Source of the DNA: Peptococcaceae bacterium
GTDB taxonomy: Bacteria > Bacillota > Desulfotomaculia > Desulfotomaculales > Desulfocucumaceae
Length of the DNA: 16,948 bases
Reading direction: 5' to 3'
NCBI GenBank assembly: GCA_013336365.1
Contig: JAAXTT010000020.1
Location: forward strand, 1-16,948
The position numbers were made by a program, and so were the translations under genes. Under the pieces are notes generated by a model that made no database searches, was not told the origin of the DNA, and saw only the letters and a program-made list of their open reading frames with translations. Of this stretch, positions 7,295 through 16,237 are shown piece by piece; positions within the stretch are counted from its first letter, which is position 1; each line of letters opens with the position of its first letter.

Positions 7295-8170
7295 GTGATA
7301 AGAGGCGTAATTGTTAAGGCATACGGTGGTTTCTTTTATGTTAAATCGGGAAAAGAGGTTTGGGAATGTACTTTGCGAGGAATTTTCAGACATCGCAAGG
7401 TTGATGTAATGGTGGGAGACCATGTTGAGCTGAGCACAGAAGGAGAACACAAGGGAGTTATAGAAAAGGTAATTCCCAGAAGAAATTTATTAAACAGACC
7501 ATTGCTGGCGAATATTGACCAGGCAGTTATTGTGTTTGCCATAATAGATCCTGCACCATCTCTTACTTTATTGGATCGATTTCTTGTTCAGGTGGGCTCT
7601 CAGGGAATTCAGCCGGTTATATGTTTTAATAAAATAGATCTCCTAAAAGGACAAGAGAGTCGGATAATAAACACCTATTCTGCGGCTGGGTATAAAGTAA
7701 TCAATACAAGTATTAAAACCGGGGATGGAATTAACGATTTAATTTCTGTTCTTAAAGAAGGAACTACGGTATTTGCAGGTCCCTCAGGAGTAGGCAAGAG
7801 CAGTCTGTTGAATAAAGTACAGCCAGGACTGGCCTTAAAAACCGGGGAAATAGGATTAAAAATCAAAAGAGGAAAGCACACAACCAGACATGTAGAGCTT
7901 CTGTCCTTGGATATCGGTGGTTTGGTTGCAGATACTCCCGGATTTTCTTCCTTATTTGTTCCGGAAGTAAAAAGAGAAGAGCTTTTTTATTATTTCCCTG
8001 AAATAGAAAAATACTCTGATGGGTGTAAGTATAGAGGCTGCCTCCATAATACCGAGCCTCACTGTGCGGTTAAGGATGCTTTGTCCCAGGGTCACATAGA
8101 TAAAGGCCGATATGAAAGATATTTGGAAATATTGGCTGAAATTATTGAAAAAGAGAGGAATTTTTTATGA
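7295..8170 (+). CDS. rsgA: Ribosome small subunit-dependent GTPase RsgA
   Basis: A 291-residue circularly permuted GTPase (RsgA/YloQ/CpgA) that matures the 30S subunit. An N-terminal OB fold (about 1-65) precedes the G domain, whose motifs come in the permuted order G4 NKID (112-115), G1 GPSGVGKS (162-169), G2 around T196-T197 and G3 DTPG (213-216). A C-terminal zinc knuckle has C244, C249, H251 and C257, with the family spacing C-x4-C-x-H-x5-C. The GTG start at 7295 has GTGAGGT at 7284-7290. It overlaps rpe by 4 bp. In B. subtilis CpgA is a PrkC substrate and the gene follows prkC, so the neighbourhood supports the same regulation here. Confidence 0.96.
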   Translation: MIRGVIVKAYGGFFYVKSGKEVWECTLRGIFRHRKVDVMVGDHVELSTEGEHKGVIEKVIPRRNLLNRPLLANIDQAVIVFAIIDPAPSLTLLDRFLVQVGSQGIQPVICFNKIDLLKGQESRIINTYSAAGYKVINTSIKTGDGINDLISVLKEGTTVFAGPSGVGKSSLLNKVQPGLALKTGEIGLKIKRGKHTTRHVELLSLDIGGLVADTPGFSSLFVPEVKREELFYYFPEIEKYSDGCKYRGCLHNTEPHCAVKDALSQGHIDKGRYERYLEILAEIIEKERNFL

Positions 8171-8832
8171 TAAAAGTTGCCCCATCCATATTATCAGCAG
8201 ATTTTACCCGCCTTGGTGAGCAGGTGAAATTGGTTGAGGACGCAGGTGCAGAATATCTGCATTTGGATATAATGGATGGACATTTTGTTCCTAATATCTC
8301 CTTTGGTCCGGGATTGGTATCTGCCCTAAGAAAAAAGTCGGAAATGATTTTTGACGTCCATTTGATGATTGAGAACCCGGACATTTACATAGCTGAGTTT
8401 ATAGCTGCCGGTGCTGATATAATAACTGTCCATGCTGAATCGAGCAGACATTTGCACAGAACCTTGCAGCTTATAAAAAATAAAGGGATTAAGGCAGGGG
8501 TGTCTCTTAACCCCCACACTTCACCTGAGTGCTTGGAGTATATTATGCCAATGATTGATTTGGTATTGGTAATGTCTGTAAACCCGGGATTTGGTGGTCA
8601 GGATTTTATTATGGAATCCTTGCCAAAAATAAAGCGAATCAAACAGATTATCAATAGTGCTTCATCCAATGCTGAAATACAGGTGGATGGAGGGATTACA
8701 ATTATAACAGCACCCTTGGTTGCTGCTGCCGGTGCAACAGTCCTGGTTGCAGGCTCTGCAGTTTTTAATTCCTCGGATCCTGCCTTGGCTGTGAAGCAGA
8801 TTAGAAGAGCTGCTGAGTCAGCAATAAAATAA
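8167..8832 (+). CDS. rpe: Ribulose-phosphate 3-epimerase
   Basis: A 221-residue TIM-barrel enzyme that interconverts ribulose 5-phosphate and xylulose 5-phosphate in the pentose phosphate pathway. Signature elements: APSILSADF (5-13), HLDIMDGHFVPN (32-43) with metal ligands H32 and D34 and catalytic D37, DVHLMI (H65), VMSVNPGFGGQ (135-145) and QVDGGI (172-177) with D174. Length is typical. It begins in the ATGA overlap with rsgA, preceded by AGAGG at 8154-8158, so translation is coupled. It is the last gene of the kinase operon; the prkC-rsgA-rpe order is common in Firmicutes. I see no clear terminator hairpin in the 93 bp that follow. Confidence 0.96.
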   Translation: MIKVAPSILSADFTRLGEQVKLVEDAGAEYLHLDIMDGHFVPNISFGPGLVSALRKKSEMIFDVHLMIENPDIYIAEFIAAGADIITVHAESSRHLHRTLQLIKNKGIKAGVSLNPHTSPECLEYIMPMIDLVLVMSVNPGFGGQDFIMESLPKIKRIKQIINSASSNAEIQVDGGITIITAPLVAAAGATVLVAGSAVFNSSDPALAVKQIRRAAESAIK

Positions 8833-8925
8833 TATAATTTTTAACAAGAAGGATTTTTCTTTGTTTTTGTAAAACTTAAGTAAAATAGTGTTTTTATCCC
8901 TAGAATATAATAAGGGGGTTTATGT

Positions 8926-9339
8926 ATGAATAATGAAGAACAGCTGGTAATATTTGAGCTTAACAGTCAGCATTATGCCTTACCCATTCAGGAAACCCAG
9001 GAAATTATTCGCATGACAAGTATTACTCGGGTTCCTAATACAAGTCATTATATTGAGGGTATAATTAATCTCAGGGGCAGGATTGTCCCGGTCATTAATT
9101 TAAATAAAAGACTTAATCTGCCTGTTACAGAATATGATGATGATACAAGGGTAATTGTTGTAGAGCATAACGGACAACAGGTTGGAATGATTGTTGACAA
9201 TGTTCATGAGGTCGGAAAGCTGAGTGGGGAAGAGATTGAGCCTCCTTCAGTGGCTGGAGAGGATGTAGGCTATCTCAAGGGAGTTGTGAAAAAAGGTGAA
9301 AACTTATGGCTTCTTTTGAATTTGGATGAAATAATCTAA
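8926..9339 (+). CDS. cheW: CheW-like chemotaxis coupling protein
   Basis: A 137-residue protein made of one CheW/SH3-like domain. CheW links chemoreceptors to the histidine kinase CheA. Visible hallmarks are EEQLVIFELNSQHYALPI at the start, VPNTSHYIEGIINLRGRIVPVINL (36-59) with the conserved NLRG at 48-51, and a GMIVDNVHEV strand (90s). The start is ATG at 8926 with AGGGGG at 8913-8917. No cheA, mcp or flagellar gene is present in the window, so the partner must be encoded elsewhere. It is followed after 30 bp by the CBS-ACT gene. A CheV-type receiver domain is absent. Assignment to the family is firm; a role in classical chemotaxis is not shown. Confidence 0.88.
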   Translation: MNNEEQLVIFELNSQHYALPIQETQEIIRMTSITRVPNTSHYIEGIINLRGRIVPVINLNKRLNLPVTEYDDDTRVIVVEHNGQQVGMIVDNVHEVGKLSGEEIEPPSVAGEDVGYLKGVVKKGENLWLLLNLDEII

Positions 9340-9369
9340 ATATTTTCTCATTAATAGGGGGGAATAGCG

Positions 9370-10002
9370 ATGTTTGTCAAGGATAGCATGACAACAAATC
9401 CAATTACGATAAATTCTTCCACTCCGATTTTAGAAGCAATAAACATCTTGAAAAAGCATAAGATAAGACAGTTGCCGGTAGTAGACAACAATAAACTGGT
9501 TGGTTTGGTTTCAAGATATGATTTAATGACTGTCAGCCCCTCACCGGCCTCTACCTTAAGTGTGTATGAGATTAACTACCTTCTTTCCAAGATGGTTGTT
9601 AAGGACTGCATGAATAGAAAGCCGATTACAGTAGAGCCTGGCTTAAGTGTGGAAGAAGCCGCCTTGGTTATGAGAGACAACAAGCTTGATTCTTTGCTGG
9701 TAATGGAAAATAACCAGCTTATTGGCATAATAACCGAGTCAGATATTTTTGATCAGCTAATCCAAATATTTGGATTCAGAAGACCTGGCTGTCGAATAGT
9801 TGTGGAAGCAGATGACAAGGTTGGTCTATTGGCAGATATTGTAGATGAGGTTAGAGGACTGGGGATTAATCTGATTGGTGTGGCCTTAAATGATAAGGCA
9901 GATCAAAGAATTCAAATAATGCTTAGGGTAAGTGTTACTGACTCGAGTGAATTGGTGGGAAGAATAAAGGCAAAGGGAATAACAATTATAGACGTTCGTT
10001 GA
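9370..10002 (+). CDS. CBS-CBS-ACT domain protein (AcuB-like)
   Basis: A 210-residue soluble protein. CBS motif 1 spans about 1-55 (MTTNPITINSSTPILEAI, IRQLPVVD, LVGLVSRYDL), CBS motif 2 about 75-130 (MNRKPITVEPGLSVEEAA, LIGIITESDIF) and an ACT-like domain about 140-208 (CRIVVEADDKVGLLADIVDEV). CBS pairs bind adenosine nucleotides and ACT domains bind small metabolites, so this should be an energy or metabolite sensor. The arrangement is that of the AcuB family, named from the acetoin locus next to acetyl-CoA synthetase in B. subtilis. Here an Acs-family gene also lies nearby, though convergent. The ribosome binding site is AGGGGGGA (9356-9363). The gene ends 26 bp before the chosen start of the BusR-like regulator. 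No enzymatic motif is visible; its target is unknown. Confidence 0.85.
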   Translation: MFVKDSMTTNPITINSSTPILEAINILKKHKIRQLPVVDNNKLVGLVSRYDLMTVSPSPASTLSVYEINYLLSKMVVKDCMNRKPITVEPGLSVEEAALVMRDNKLDSLLVMENNQLIGIITESDIFDQLIQIFGFRRPGCRIVVEADDKVGLLADIVDEVRGLGINLIGVALNDKADQRIQIMLRVSVTDSSELVGRIKAKGITIIDVR

Positions 10003-10014
10003 TTTCTTACAAAC

Positions 10015-10019
10015 AGGAG
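10015..10019 (+). promoter_or_regulatory. Ribosome binding site deciding the GntR-RCK_C regulator start
   Basis: AGGAG ends 9 nt before ATG at 10029. An alternative TTG at 9999 overlaps the upstream stop codon and lies before this site, so ATG 10029 is preferred. Confidence 0.6.
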
Positions 10020-10028
10020 CAGACAGAA

Positions 10029-10655
10029 ATGGAAACCATAAAAACACACATAATGGCTCGATATTATAATATTGCAATTGATATTTCAGCTAGAATAGTA
10101 AGAGAGGAATACTGGGAAGGTCAGAAGATTTTTGGCAGATCATCCTTGGCAGGAAAATATAATGTATCACCTGAGACTATAAGACGGGCACTTATGCTAC
10201 TTCAGGAGGCAGGAATTGTTAATGTAACTCCCGGTGTTGGAGTAGTTGTTAAGTCAAAGAGGGCTGCTGAGTCTTTCCTGGCTCAAAGTGGACAAAGGCA
10301 GGTTCTGCGTGATTTACAGGAGAATTTACATGAACTGCTTAGAGAGAGAGAGAAGCTGGATTCTGAAATTGAAAAGCTGATGGATGATTTACTGGACTAC
10401 ACCTTCAAAATAGCAGGGAGATTTCAAAAAATTGAGGAAATTAAGGTTAGGTCTAATTCCCTATTAATTGGGAAGTCCTTAATTGAAGCTGAATTCAGAG
10501 GAAAAACAGGCGCAACTGTTTTGGCGATTTACAGGGATGGAGAGGAAATACTTTCTCCCAATGCTGATGTAGTAATAAAATCAGGGGATTTGTTGACTAT
10601 GGTTGTTCATCCCGATATGGAAAAAGAGCTCCATCTTTTAGTGGACCCGGGCTAA
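10029..10655 (+). CDS. GntR-type regulator with C-terminal RCK_C (TrkA-C) domain, BusR-like
   Basis: A 208-residue predicted transcription factor. The N-terminal winged helix (about 8-78) is GntR-like: FGRSSLAGKYNVSPETIRRALMLLQEAGIVNVTPGVGVVV. A Glu/Lys/Leu-rich coiled coil follows (about 88-135). The C-terminal RCK_C domain (about 137-206) reads RSNSLLIGKSLIEAEFRGKTGATVLAIYRDGE, then SGDLLTMVV. This domain order is that of BusR, the c-di-AMP-binding repressor of osmolyte uptake in lactococci and streptococci; RCK_C domains in K+ transporters also bind c-di-AMP. No betaine or potassium transporter gene is in the window, so the regulon is unknown. It could act on its own operon or on the neighbouring synthetase. 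An effector other than c-di-AMP is possible. The shared terminator begins 36 bp downstream. Confidence 0.82.
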   Translation: METIKTHIMARYYNIAIDISARIVREEYWEGQKIFGRSSLAGKYNVSPETIRRALMLLQEAGIVNVTPGVGVVVKSKRAAESFLAQSGQRQVLRDLQENLHELLREREKLDSEIEKLMDDLLDYTFKIAGRFQKIEEIKVRSNSLLIGKSLIEAEFRGKTGATVLAIYRDGEEILSPNADVVIKSGDLLTMVVHPDMEKELHLLVDPG

Positions 10656-10690
10656 AAATTTAAAGTTGGACTTGATTAAAGCTATAAAAA

Positions 10691-10724
10691 GGAGATTGAT
10701 ATGAAAAATATCAATCTCCCTTTT
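10691..10724. terminator. Bidirectional intrinsic terminator between convergent genes
   Basis: A perfect 12-bp stem, GGAGATTGATAT (10691-10702) with ATATCAATCTCC (10708-10719), has a 5-nt loop GAAAA. On the plus strand TTTT follows at 10721-10724. On the minus strand the A-run 10686-10690 gives the U tract. It lies between the stops of the BusR-like gene (10655) and the synthetase (10767), so it can serve both. Confidence 0.9.
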
Positions 10725-10766
10725 ATAATTAATACATTTTACATATGCTTTTTATTGGTCTTAATT

Positions 10767-12710
<1,944 letters not shown>

Positions 12711-12753
12711 TTGCTATATCTACCCCCTATAATTTTTGAATTTTCTAAATATT

Positions 12754-12782
12754 ATTATATGAACAATTTTGTTATAAGTAAA
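12754..12782 (-). promoter_or_regulatory. Candidate sigma-A promoter for the acyl-CoA synthetase gene
   Basis: On the minus strand a perfect -10 TATAAT (12759-12754) follows a weak -35 TTTACT (12782-12777) with 17 bp spacing. Transcription would begin near 12747, about 37 nt before the start codon. The region is AT-rich, so a chance match cannot be excluded. Confidence 0.5.
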
Positions 12783-12847
12783 TGAATAATTATAGGATGT
12801 ATAAGGCTGGAATAAAGTGGCTTTGATTGCTATTTTGCAACAATTAT

Positions 12848-12876
12848 TTGACTCTTGGACAGTTAATAATTATAAT
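12848..12876 (+). promoter_or_regulatory. Sigma-A promoter of the riboflavin operon
   Basis: TTGACT (12848-12853) and TATAAT (12871-12876) are separated by exactly 17 bp, matching 11 of 12 consensus positions. Transcription would start near 12883, about 25 nt before the FMN riboswitch, which is where it should be. The bases between this promoter and the minus-strand synthetase promoter (12783-12847) show no other feature. Confidence 0.85.
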
Positions 12877-12908
12877 TTGTATCACACATTTAGAAACAAT
12901 AATATATA

Positions 12909-13061
12909 GCCTTCAGGGATGGGTGAAATTCCTTACCGGCGGTAGGGTCTGTTGTTCAGACTAAGCCCGCGAGCCTATTGGGGTTGATCCGGTCAGAATC
13001 CGGAGCCGACAGTTACAGAATCGGATTTTATCAGATTCTTACAGTCTGGATGGAAGAAGGT
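12909..13061 (+). promoter_or_regulatory. FMN riboswitch (RFN element)
   Basis: All conserved blocks of the RFN aptamer are present in order: GGGTGAAATTCC (12921-12932), ACCGGCGGTA (12935-12944), a P3 hairpin GTCTG/CAGAC (12947-12951 with 12957-12961), AGCCCGCGAGCC (12964-12975), a hairpin TCCGG/CCGGA (12988-12992 with 13000-13004), GCCGACAGT (13005-13013) and AGTCTGGATGGAAGAAGG (13043-13060). Closing stem P1 pairs CCTTC (12910-12914) with GAAGG (13056-13060). FMN binding represses riboflavin genes, which fits the operon that follows. The terminator at 13104 suggests control by premature termination. Confidence 0.97.
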
Positions 13062-13103
13062 GGACAATAACGCATCATTTTTTTCGGTGCAGATTATTGT
13101 GCT

Positions 13104-13142
13104 ATACCCTGGAGAAAATATGTCCGGGGTATTTTGTGTTTT
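13104..13142 (+). terminator. Intrinsic terminator, expression platform of the FMN riboswitch
   Basis: A 10-bp stem ATACCCTGGA (13104-13113) with TCCGGGGTAT (13123-13132), including one G-U pair, has a 9-nt loop and is followed by the T-rich run TTTTGTGTTTT ending at 13142. It lies between the riboswitch and the ribD ribosome binding site, so it is the likely off-switch when FMN is bound. I could not identify a convincing competing antiterminator by eye. Confidence 0.82.
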
Positions 13143-13151
13143 AGAAGGTGG
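13143..13151 (+). promoter_or_regulatory. Ribosome binding site deciding the TTG start of ribD
   Basis: AGAAGGTGG ends 7 nt before TTG at 13159. It lies just after the terminator, so the ribD start must be downstream of it. A GTG at 13060 falls in the last base pair of riboswitch stem P1 and is rejected. An ATG at 13174 in the same frame is a less likely alternative. The same nine bases also occur at 13055-13063 at the end of the riboswitch. Confidence 0.7.
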
Positions 13152-13158
13152 TTTTAGC

Positions 13159-14265
13159 TTGAATAAAGATAAGATGTTTATGAAAAAAGCATTAGCTCTT
13201 GCTGCCAAAGGACAGGGTCGGACAAGTCCTAACCCAATGGTAGGTTCCCTGGTGGTCAGTGCTGACAATTTAATTATCGGTCAGGGATATCACCAAAAGG
13301 CGGGAGAAGCTCATGCAGAGGTTTATGCATTGGGACAGGCCGGAGATAGGGCAAAGGGGGCTACCTTATATGTTACTCTTGAGCCCTGTTGCCATCATGG
13401 ACTGACGCCACCTTGTGTTGATTTAATTATTAAATCAGGGATAAAAAGAGTGGTGGCGGCAATGGAGGATCCAAATCCTTTGGTTTCAGGAAAAGGGCTG
13501 GCTAGATTACAGCAGTCGGGAATAGACGTAACCTGCGGAATAATGCTGAAGGAAGCGTTGATTCTAAATGAGGTCTTTATTAAATATATATCCTCGGGTT
13601 ACCCGTTTATCGCTTTGAAGGCTGCAGTCAGTCTTGATGGCAAAATTGCAACCTATACCGGAGATTCTAAATGGATCACCGGAGATGCAGCCAGGGAATT
13701 TGGCCATATATTGAGAGATCGTTATGATGGGATTATGGTTGGTATAAATACGGTTTTGGCAGATGATCCTATGTTGACTACTCGTCTGCTCAAGGGAGGA
13801 CGGGATCCGGTCCGAATAATTTTGGACAGCCATGGTAGGACTCCAATAAGGGGGAAGGTTATCAACAATGGCTCTGAAGCTCCAACAATTATAGCTTCCA
13901 CTGAAAAGGCACCTGAGAATAAAATTGAAAGGCTTAAGCTTGCCGGTGCTGAGGTTATGATTATTCCACAAGATAGGTTTGGTCATGTAGATATTGATAT
14001 TTTAATGAAGAAACTTGCAGTAAGAGGCATTACAAGTATCCTTGTAGAAGGAGGAGGCCATGTGAATGCGTCTGTCTTGGAATCAGGCTTGGCAGATAAG
14101 CTTTATTGGTTTATTGCACCTATGCTTATAGGGGGACAGAAGGCCTTGGGACCTTTAGCAGGAAAAGGGGTAAAGAATCTGTCTGAGGCTTTCACCATCA
14201 GTAATATGAAGCTTTCCAGCCTGGGTAAGGATATTTTGGTTGAAGGATATATTATGAATAAATGA
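13159..14265 (+). CDS. ribD: Bifunctional diaminohydroxyphosphoribosylaminopyrimidine deaminase / 5-amino-6-(5-phosphoribosylamino)uracil reductase
   Basis: A 368-residue two-domain enzyme catalysing the second and third steps from GTP to riboflavin. The N-terminal zinc deaminase (about 1-145) has TSPNPMVG (22-29), H52-A-E54 and PCCHHGLTPPC with C77 and C86 as the remaining zinc ligands. The C-terminal NADPH-dependent reductase (about 146-368) has KAAVSLDGKIA, DSKWITG, LADDPMLTTR and LVEGGGHVNASVL. With the TTG start at 13159 the protein begins MNKDKMFMKKALALA, which matches the usual RibD N-terminus and length. Expression is set by the upstream FMN riboswitch. It is the first gene of the rib operon; ribE starts 10 bp after its stop. 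Confidence 0.96.
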   Translation: MNKDKMFMKKALALAAKGQGRTSPNPMVGSLVVSADNLIIGQGYHQKAGEAHAEVYALGQAGDRAKGATLYVTLEPCCHHGLTPPCVDLIIKSGIKRVVAAMEDPNPLVSGKGLARLQQSGIDVTCGIMLKEALILNEVFIKYISSGYPFIALKAAVSLDGKIATYTGDSKWITGDAAREFGHILRDRYDGIMVGINTVLADDPMLTTRLLKGGRDPVRIILDSHGRTPIRGKVINNGSEAPTIIASTEKAPENKIERLKLAGAEVMIIPQDRFGHVDIDILMKKLAVRGITSILVEGGGHVNASVLESGLADKLYWFIAPMLIGGQKALGPLAGKGVKNLSEAFTISNMKLSSLGKDILVEGYIMNK

Positions 14266-14275
14266 GGTAATTAAT

Positions 14276-14941
14276 ATGTTTTCCGGTCTGGTGGAAGAAG
14301 TTGGCATAGTAAGAGGGATAATTAATGGTGCTGACTCAGCACGCATACTGATATCTGCCAAAATAATTTTGCAGGATATTAAGGTAGGAGACAGTATTGC
14401 TGTAAATGGAGTTTGTTTGACAATAGTAAAATACGGAAGCGATTTCATAGAAGCGGACATTATGGCACAGACTTTGGCTAAAACCAATTTAAATCTTGTA
14501 AAAAATGGGGACAAAGTCAATTTGGAAAGAGCATTAAGACTAATTGATCGTTTAGGTGGTCATTTGGTAGCAGGTCATGTAGATTGTCTGGGAAGAGTTA
14601 CAAGGTTGGAGAAAAATGATATAGCAATTTTGGTAACTATAAAAGCACCGGCAGATTTAATGAGATATATTATAAAGCGAGGTTCTATTGCAATAAATGG
14701 CGTAAGCCTAACTGTAACAGATTATAATACTGATTTTTTCACTATCTCCATGATACCTCACACTTCATATATGACTAACCTAGGCTACGTTAAAATCGGT
14801 GATCAGGTAAATCTTGAAGGTGATATAGTAGCTAAGCATATTGAAAGACTGCTTGATTTCAAAGGATTAAATAAAACAACAGAGCAACAAATTAATTCTG
14901 GTTTAACTAAGGAAAAACTAGCTGCCATGGGCTATTTTTAA
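14276..14941 (+). CDS. ribE: Riboflavin synthase, alpha subunit
   Basis: A 221-residue enzyme that dismutates two 6,7-dimethyl-8-ribityllumazine molecules into riboflavin and a pyrimidine. It consists of two tandem lumazine-binding beta barrels: repeat 1 (about 1-95) begins MFSGLVEEVG and has SIAVNGVCLT (40-49), and repeat 2 (about 96-195) has GHVDCLGRV and SIAINGVSLTVTD (137-149). The conserved GGHLVAGHVD lies at 94-103. The more common start MFTG is MFSG here. GAGG precedes ATG at 14276. Some databases use ribC for this gene and reserve ribE for lumazine synthase. It is 53 bp upstream of ribBA in the same operon. Confidence 0.96.
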   Translation: MFSGLVEEVGIVRGIINGADSARILISAKIILQDIKVGDSIAVNGVCLTIVKYGSDFIEADIMAQTLAKTNLNLVKNGDKVNLERALRLIDRLGGHLVAGHVDCLGRVTRLEKNDIAILVTIKAPADLMRYIIKRGSIAINGVSLTVTDYNTDFFTISMIPHTSYMTNLGYVKIGDQVNLEGDIVAKHIERLLDFKGLNKTTEQQINSGLTKEKLAAMGYF

Positions 14942-14994
14942 CATATTTTTTCAAGTCAAGATTAATAATTTGCAGGGAGGAAGTATCTATAATT

Positions 14995-16197
14995 ATGGAT
15001 GATTTTAAATTTAATAGCATTGAAGAGATTTTAACGGATTTAAAAGAGGGCAAAATCGTAATAATTGTTGATGATGAGGATAGGGAAAATGAAGGTGACC
15101 TAGTGATGGCAGCTGAAAAGGTAACTCCGGAGGCAATTAATTTTATGATTACCTTTGCCAGGGGTCTTGTTTGTTTGCCAATGCAGGGAAAACGATTAGA
15201 TAAATTGGAACTTCCGGCTATGGTAAATAATAATACCGACCCTCATGAAACTGCCTTCAGCATTTCTGTAGACTCAAAAGAATGCACAACAGGTATATCT
15301 GCTCAGGAGAGAGCAACAACAATAAAGGCAATTCTTGATGAAAAAACTGGACCTGGGGATTTGAGACGTCCCGGACATATTTTTCCTCTTCGAGCAAAAG
15401 AAGGGGGAGTTCTACGCCGGGCTGGCCACACTGAGGCTACCGTTGACCTAATGAAGGCTGCTGAAATGTATCCTGCAGGAGTAATATGTGAGATAATCAG
15501 GGAAGATGGAAGTATGGCAAGAATTCCTGAGTTGATTGAGTTTAGCAAAAAGCATCAGCTTAAAATAGGAAGCATTGCTGATTTAATCCATTATCGCAGG
15601 ACTACCGAAAAGCTTGTCATTAGAATTGATTCTGCAAACCTGCCTACAAAATACGGTGACTTTATAGCCGTTGCCTATGAAAGCATGTTGGATGGCAAGG
15701 GTCATATAGCTTTGGTTAAGGGTGACCTGGCTAAGACAGAGGCTCCCTTGGTCAGGGTTCATTCAGAGTGTCTGACAGGGGATGTTTTTGGTTCTCAACG
15801 TTGTGACTGCGGCGATCAGCTGGCATCGGCAATGAGAATGATTAGCCAGGAGGAAGCCGGTGTTTTGCTTTACATGCGCCAGGAAGGAAGAGGCATTGGA
15901 CTGTTAAATAAGATTAGGGCCTATAAACTCCAGGATATGGGGAAGGATACTGTTGAAGCCAATGAAGCACTAGGATTTCCGGCTGATTTGAGAGATTATG
16001 GCATTGGAGCACAAATTTTAGTGGATTTGGGTCTGAGCAAAATTCGGTTGATAACTAACAATCCGAGAAAAATCGCGGGATTAGAGGGTCATGGATTGAA
16101 GGTAGTGGATAGAGTTCCTGTAGAAATAGTTCCGGGGGAGGATAATCATTTTTATCTGGCAACAAAAAAACGCAAGCTGGGACATTTGTTGAAATAA
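14995..16197 (+). CDS. ribBA: Bifunctional 3,4-dihydroxy-2-butanone 4-phosphate synthase / GTP cyclohydrolase II
   Basis: A 400-residue fusion supplying both entry precursors of riboflavin. The RibB domain (about 1-203) has DDEDRENEGD (26-35) and RRAGHTEA (141-148), with the metal-binding E31 and H145. The RibA domain (about 205-400) has zinc cysteines C259, C270 and C272 in SECLTGDVFGSQRCDCGDQ, RQEGRGIGL (295-303), DLRDYGIGAQIL (331-342) and LITNNPRK (352-359). Both halves look intact. The ATG at 14995 lies 14 nt after GGGAGG (14975-14980), a longer gap than elsewhere in the operon, so translation may be less efficient. The sequence MDDFKFNSIEEIL agrees with the family N-terminus. It is followed 40 bp later by ribH. 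Confidence 0.96.
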   Translation: MDDFKFNSIEEILTDLKEGKIVIIVDDEDRENEGDLVMAAEKVTPEAINFMITFARGLVCLPMQGKRLDKLELPAMVNNNTDPHETAFSISVDSKECTTGISAQERATTIKAILDEKTGPGDLRRPGHIFPLRAKEGGVLRRAGHTEATVDLMKAAEMYPAGVICEIIREDGSMARIPELIEFSKKHQLKIGSIADLIHYRRTTEKLVIRIDSANLPTKYGDFIAVAYESMLDGKGHIALVKGDLAKTEAPLVRVHSECLTGDVFGSQRCDCGDQLASAMRMISQEEAGVLLYMRQEGRGIGLLNKIRAYKLQDMGKDTVEANEALGFPADLRDYGIGAQILVDLGLSKIRLITNNPRKIAGLEGHGLKVVDRVPVEIVPGEDNHFYLATKKRKLGHLLK

Positions 16198-16237
16198 TAA
16201 AAAACAATATCTGAAAATTATCGAGGAGGAAGGCTAC

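Noticed and set aside
8874..8881. Palindrome ACTTAAGT as a possible operator.
   Set aside because: An 8-bp palindrome is expected by chance in AT-rich DNA, and the flanking bases do not extend the symmetry.
8833..8925. Promoter for the cheW group, with TATAAT at 8906-8911, TAAAAT at 8881-8886 and a TAAA that might be a sigma-D -35.
   Set aside because: No matching -35 lies at an acceptable distance, the TATAAT abuts the ribosome binding site, and the sigma-D -10 match is poor. The region is simply AT-rich. A promoter probably exists here but I cannot place it.
13078..13084. T-run after the riboswitch as a first terminator.
   Set aside because: No stable GC-containing hairpin directly precedes it; the real terminator stem is at 13104-13132.
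13060..13158. An N-terminal extension of RibD from GTG 13060.
   Set aside because: It would be translated from within the riboswitch P1 stem and through the terminator hairpin, and RibD proteins do not carry such an extension.
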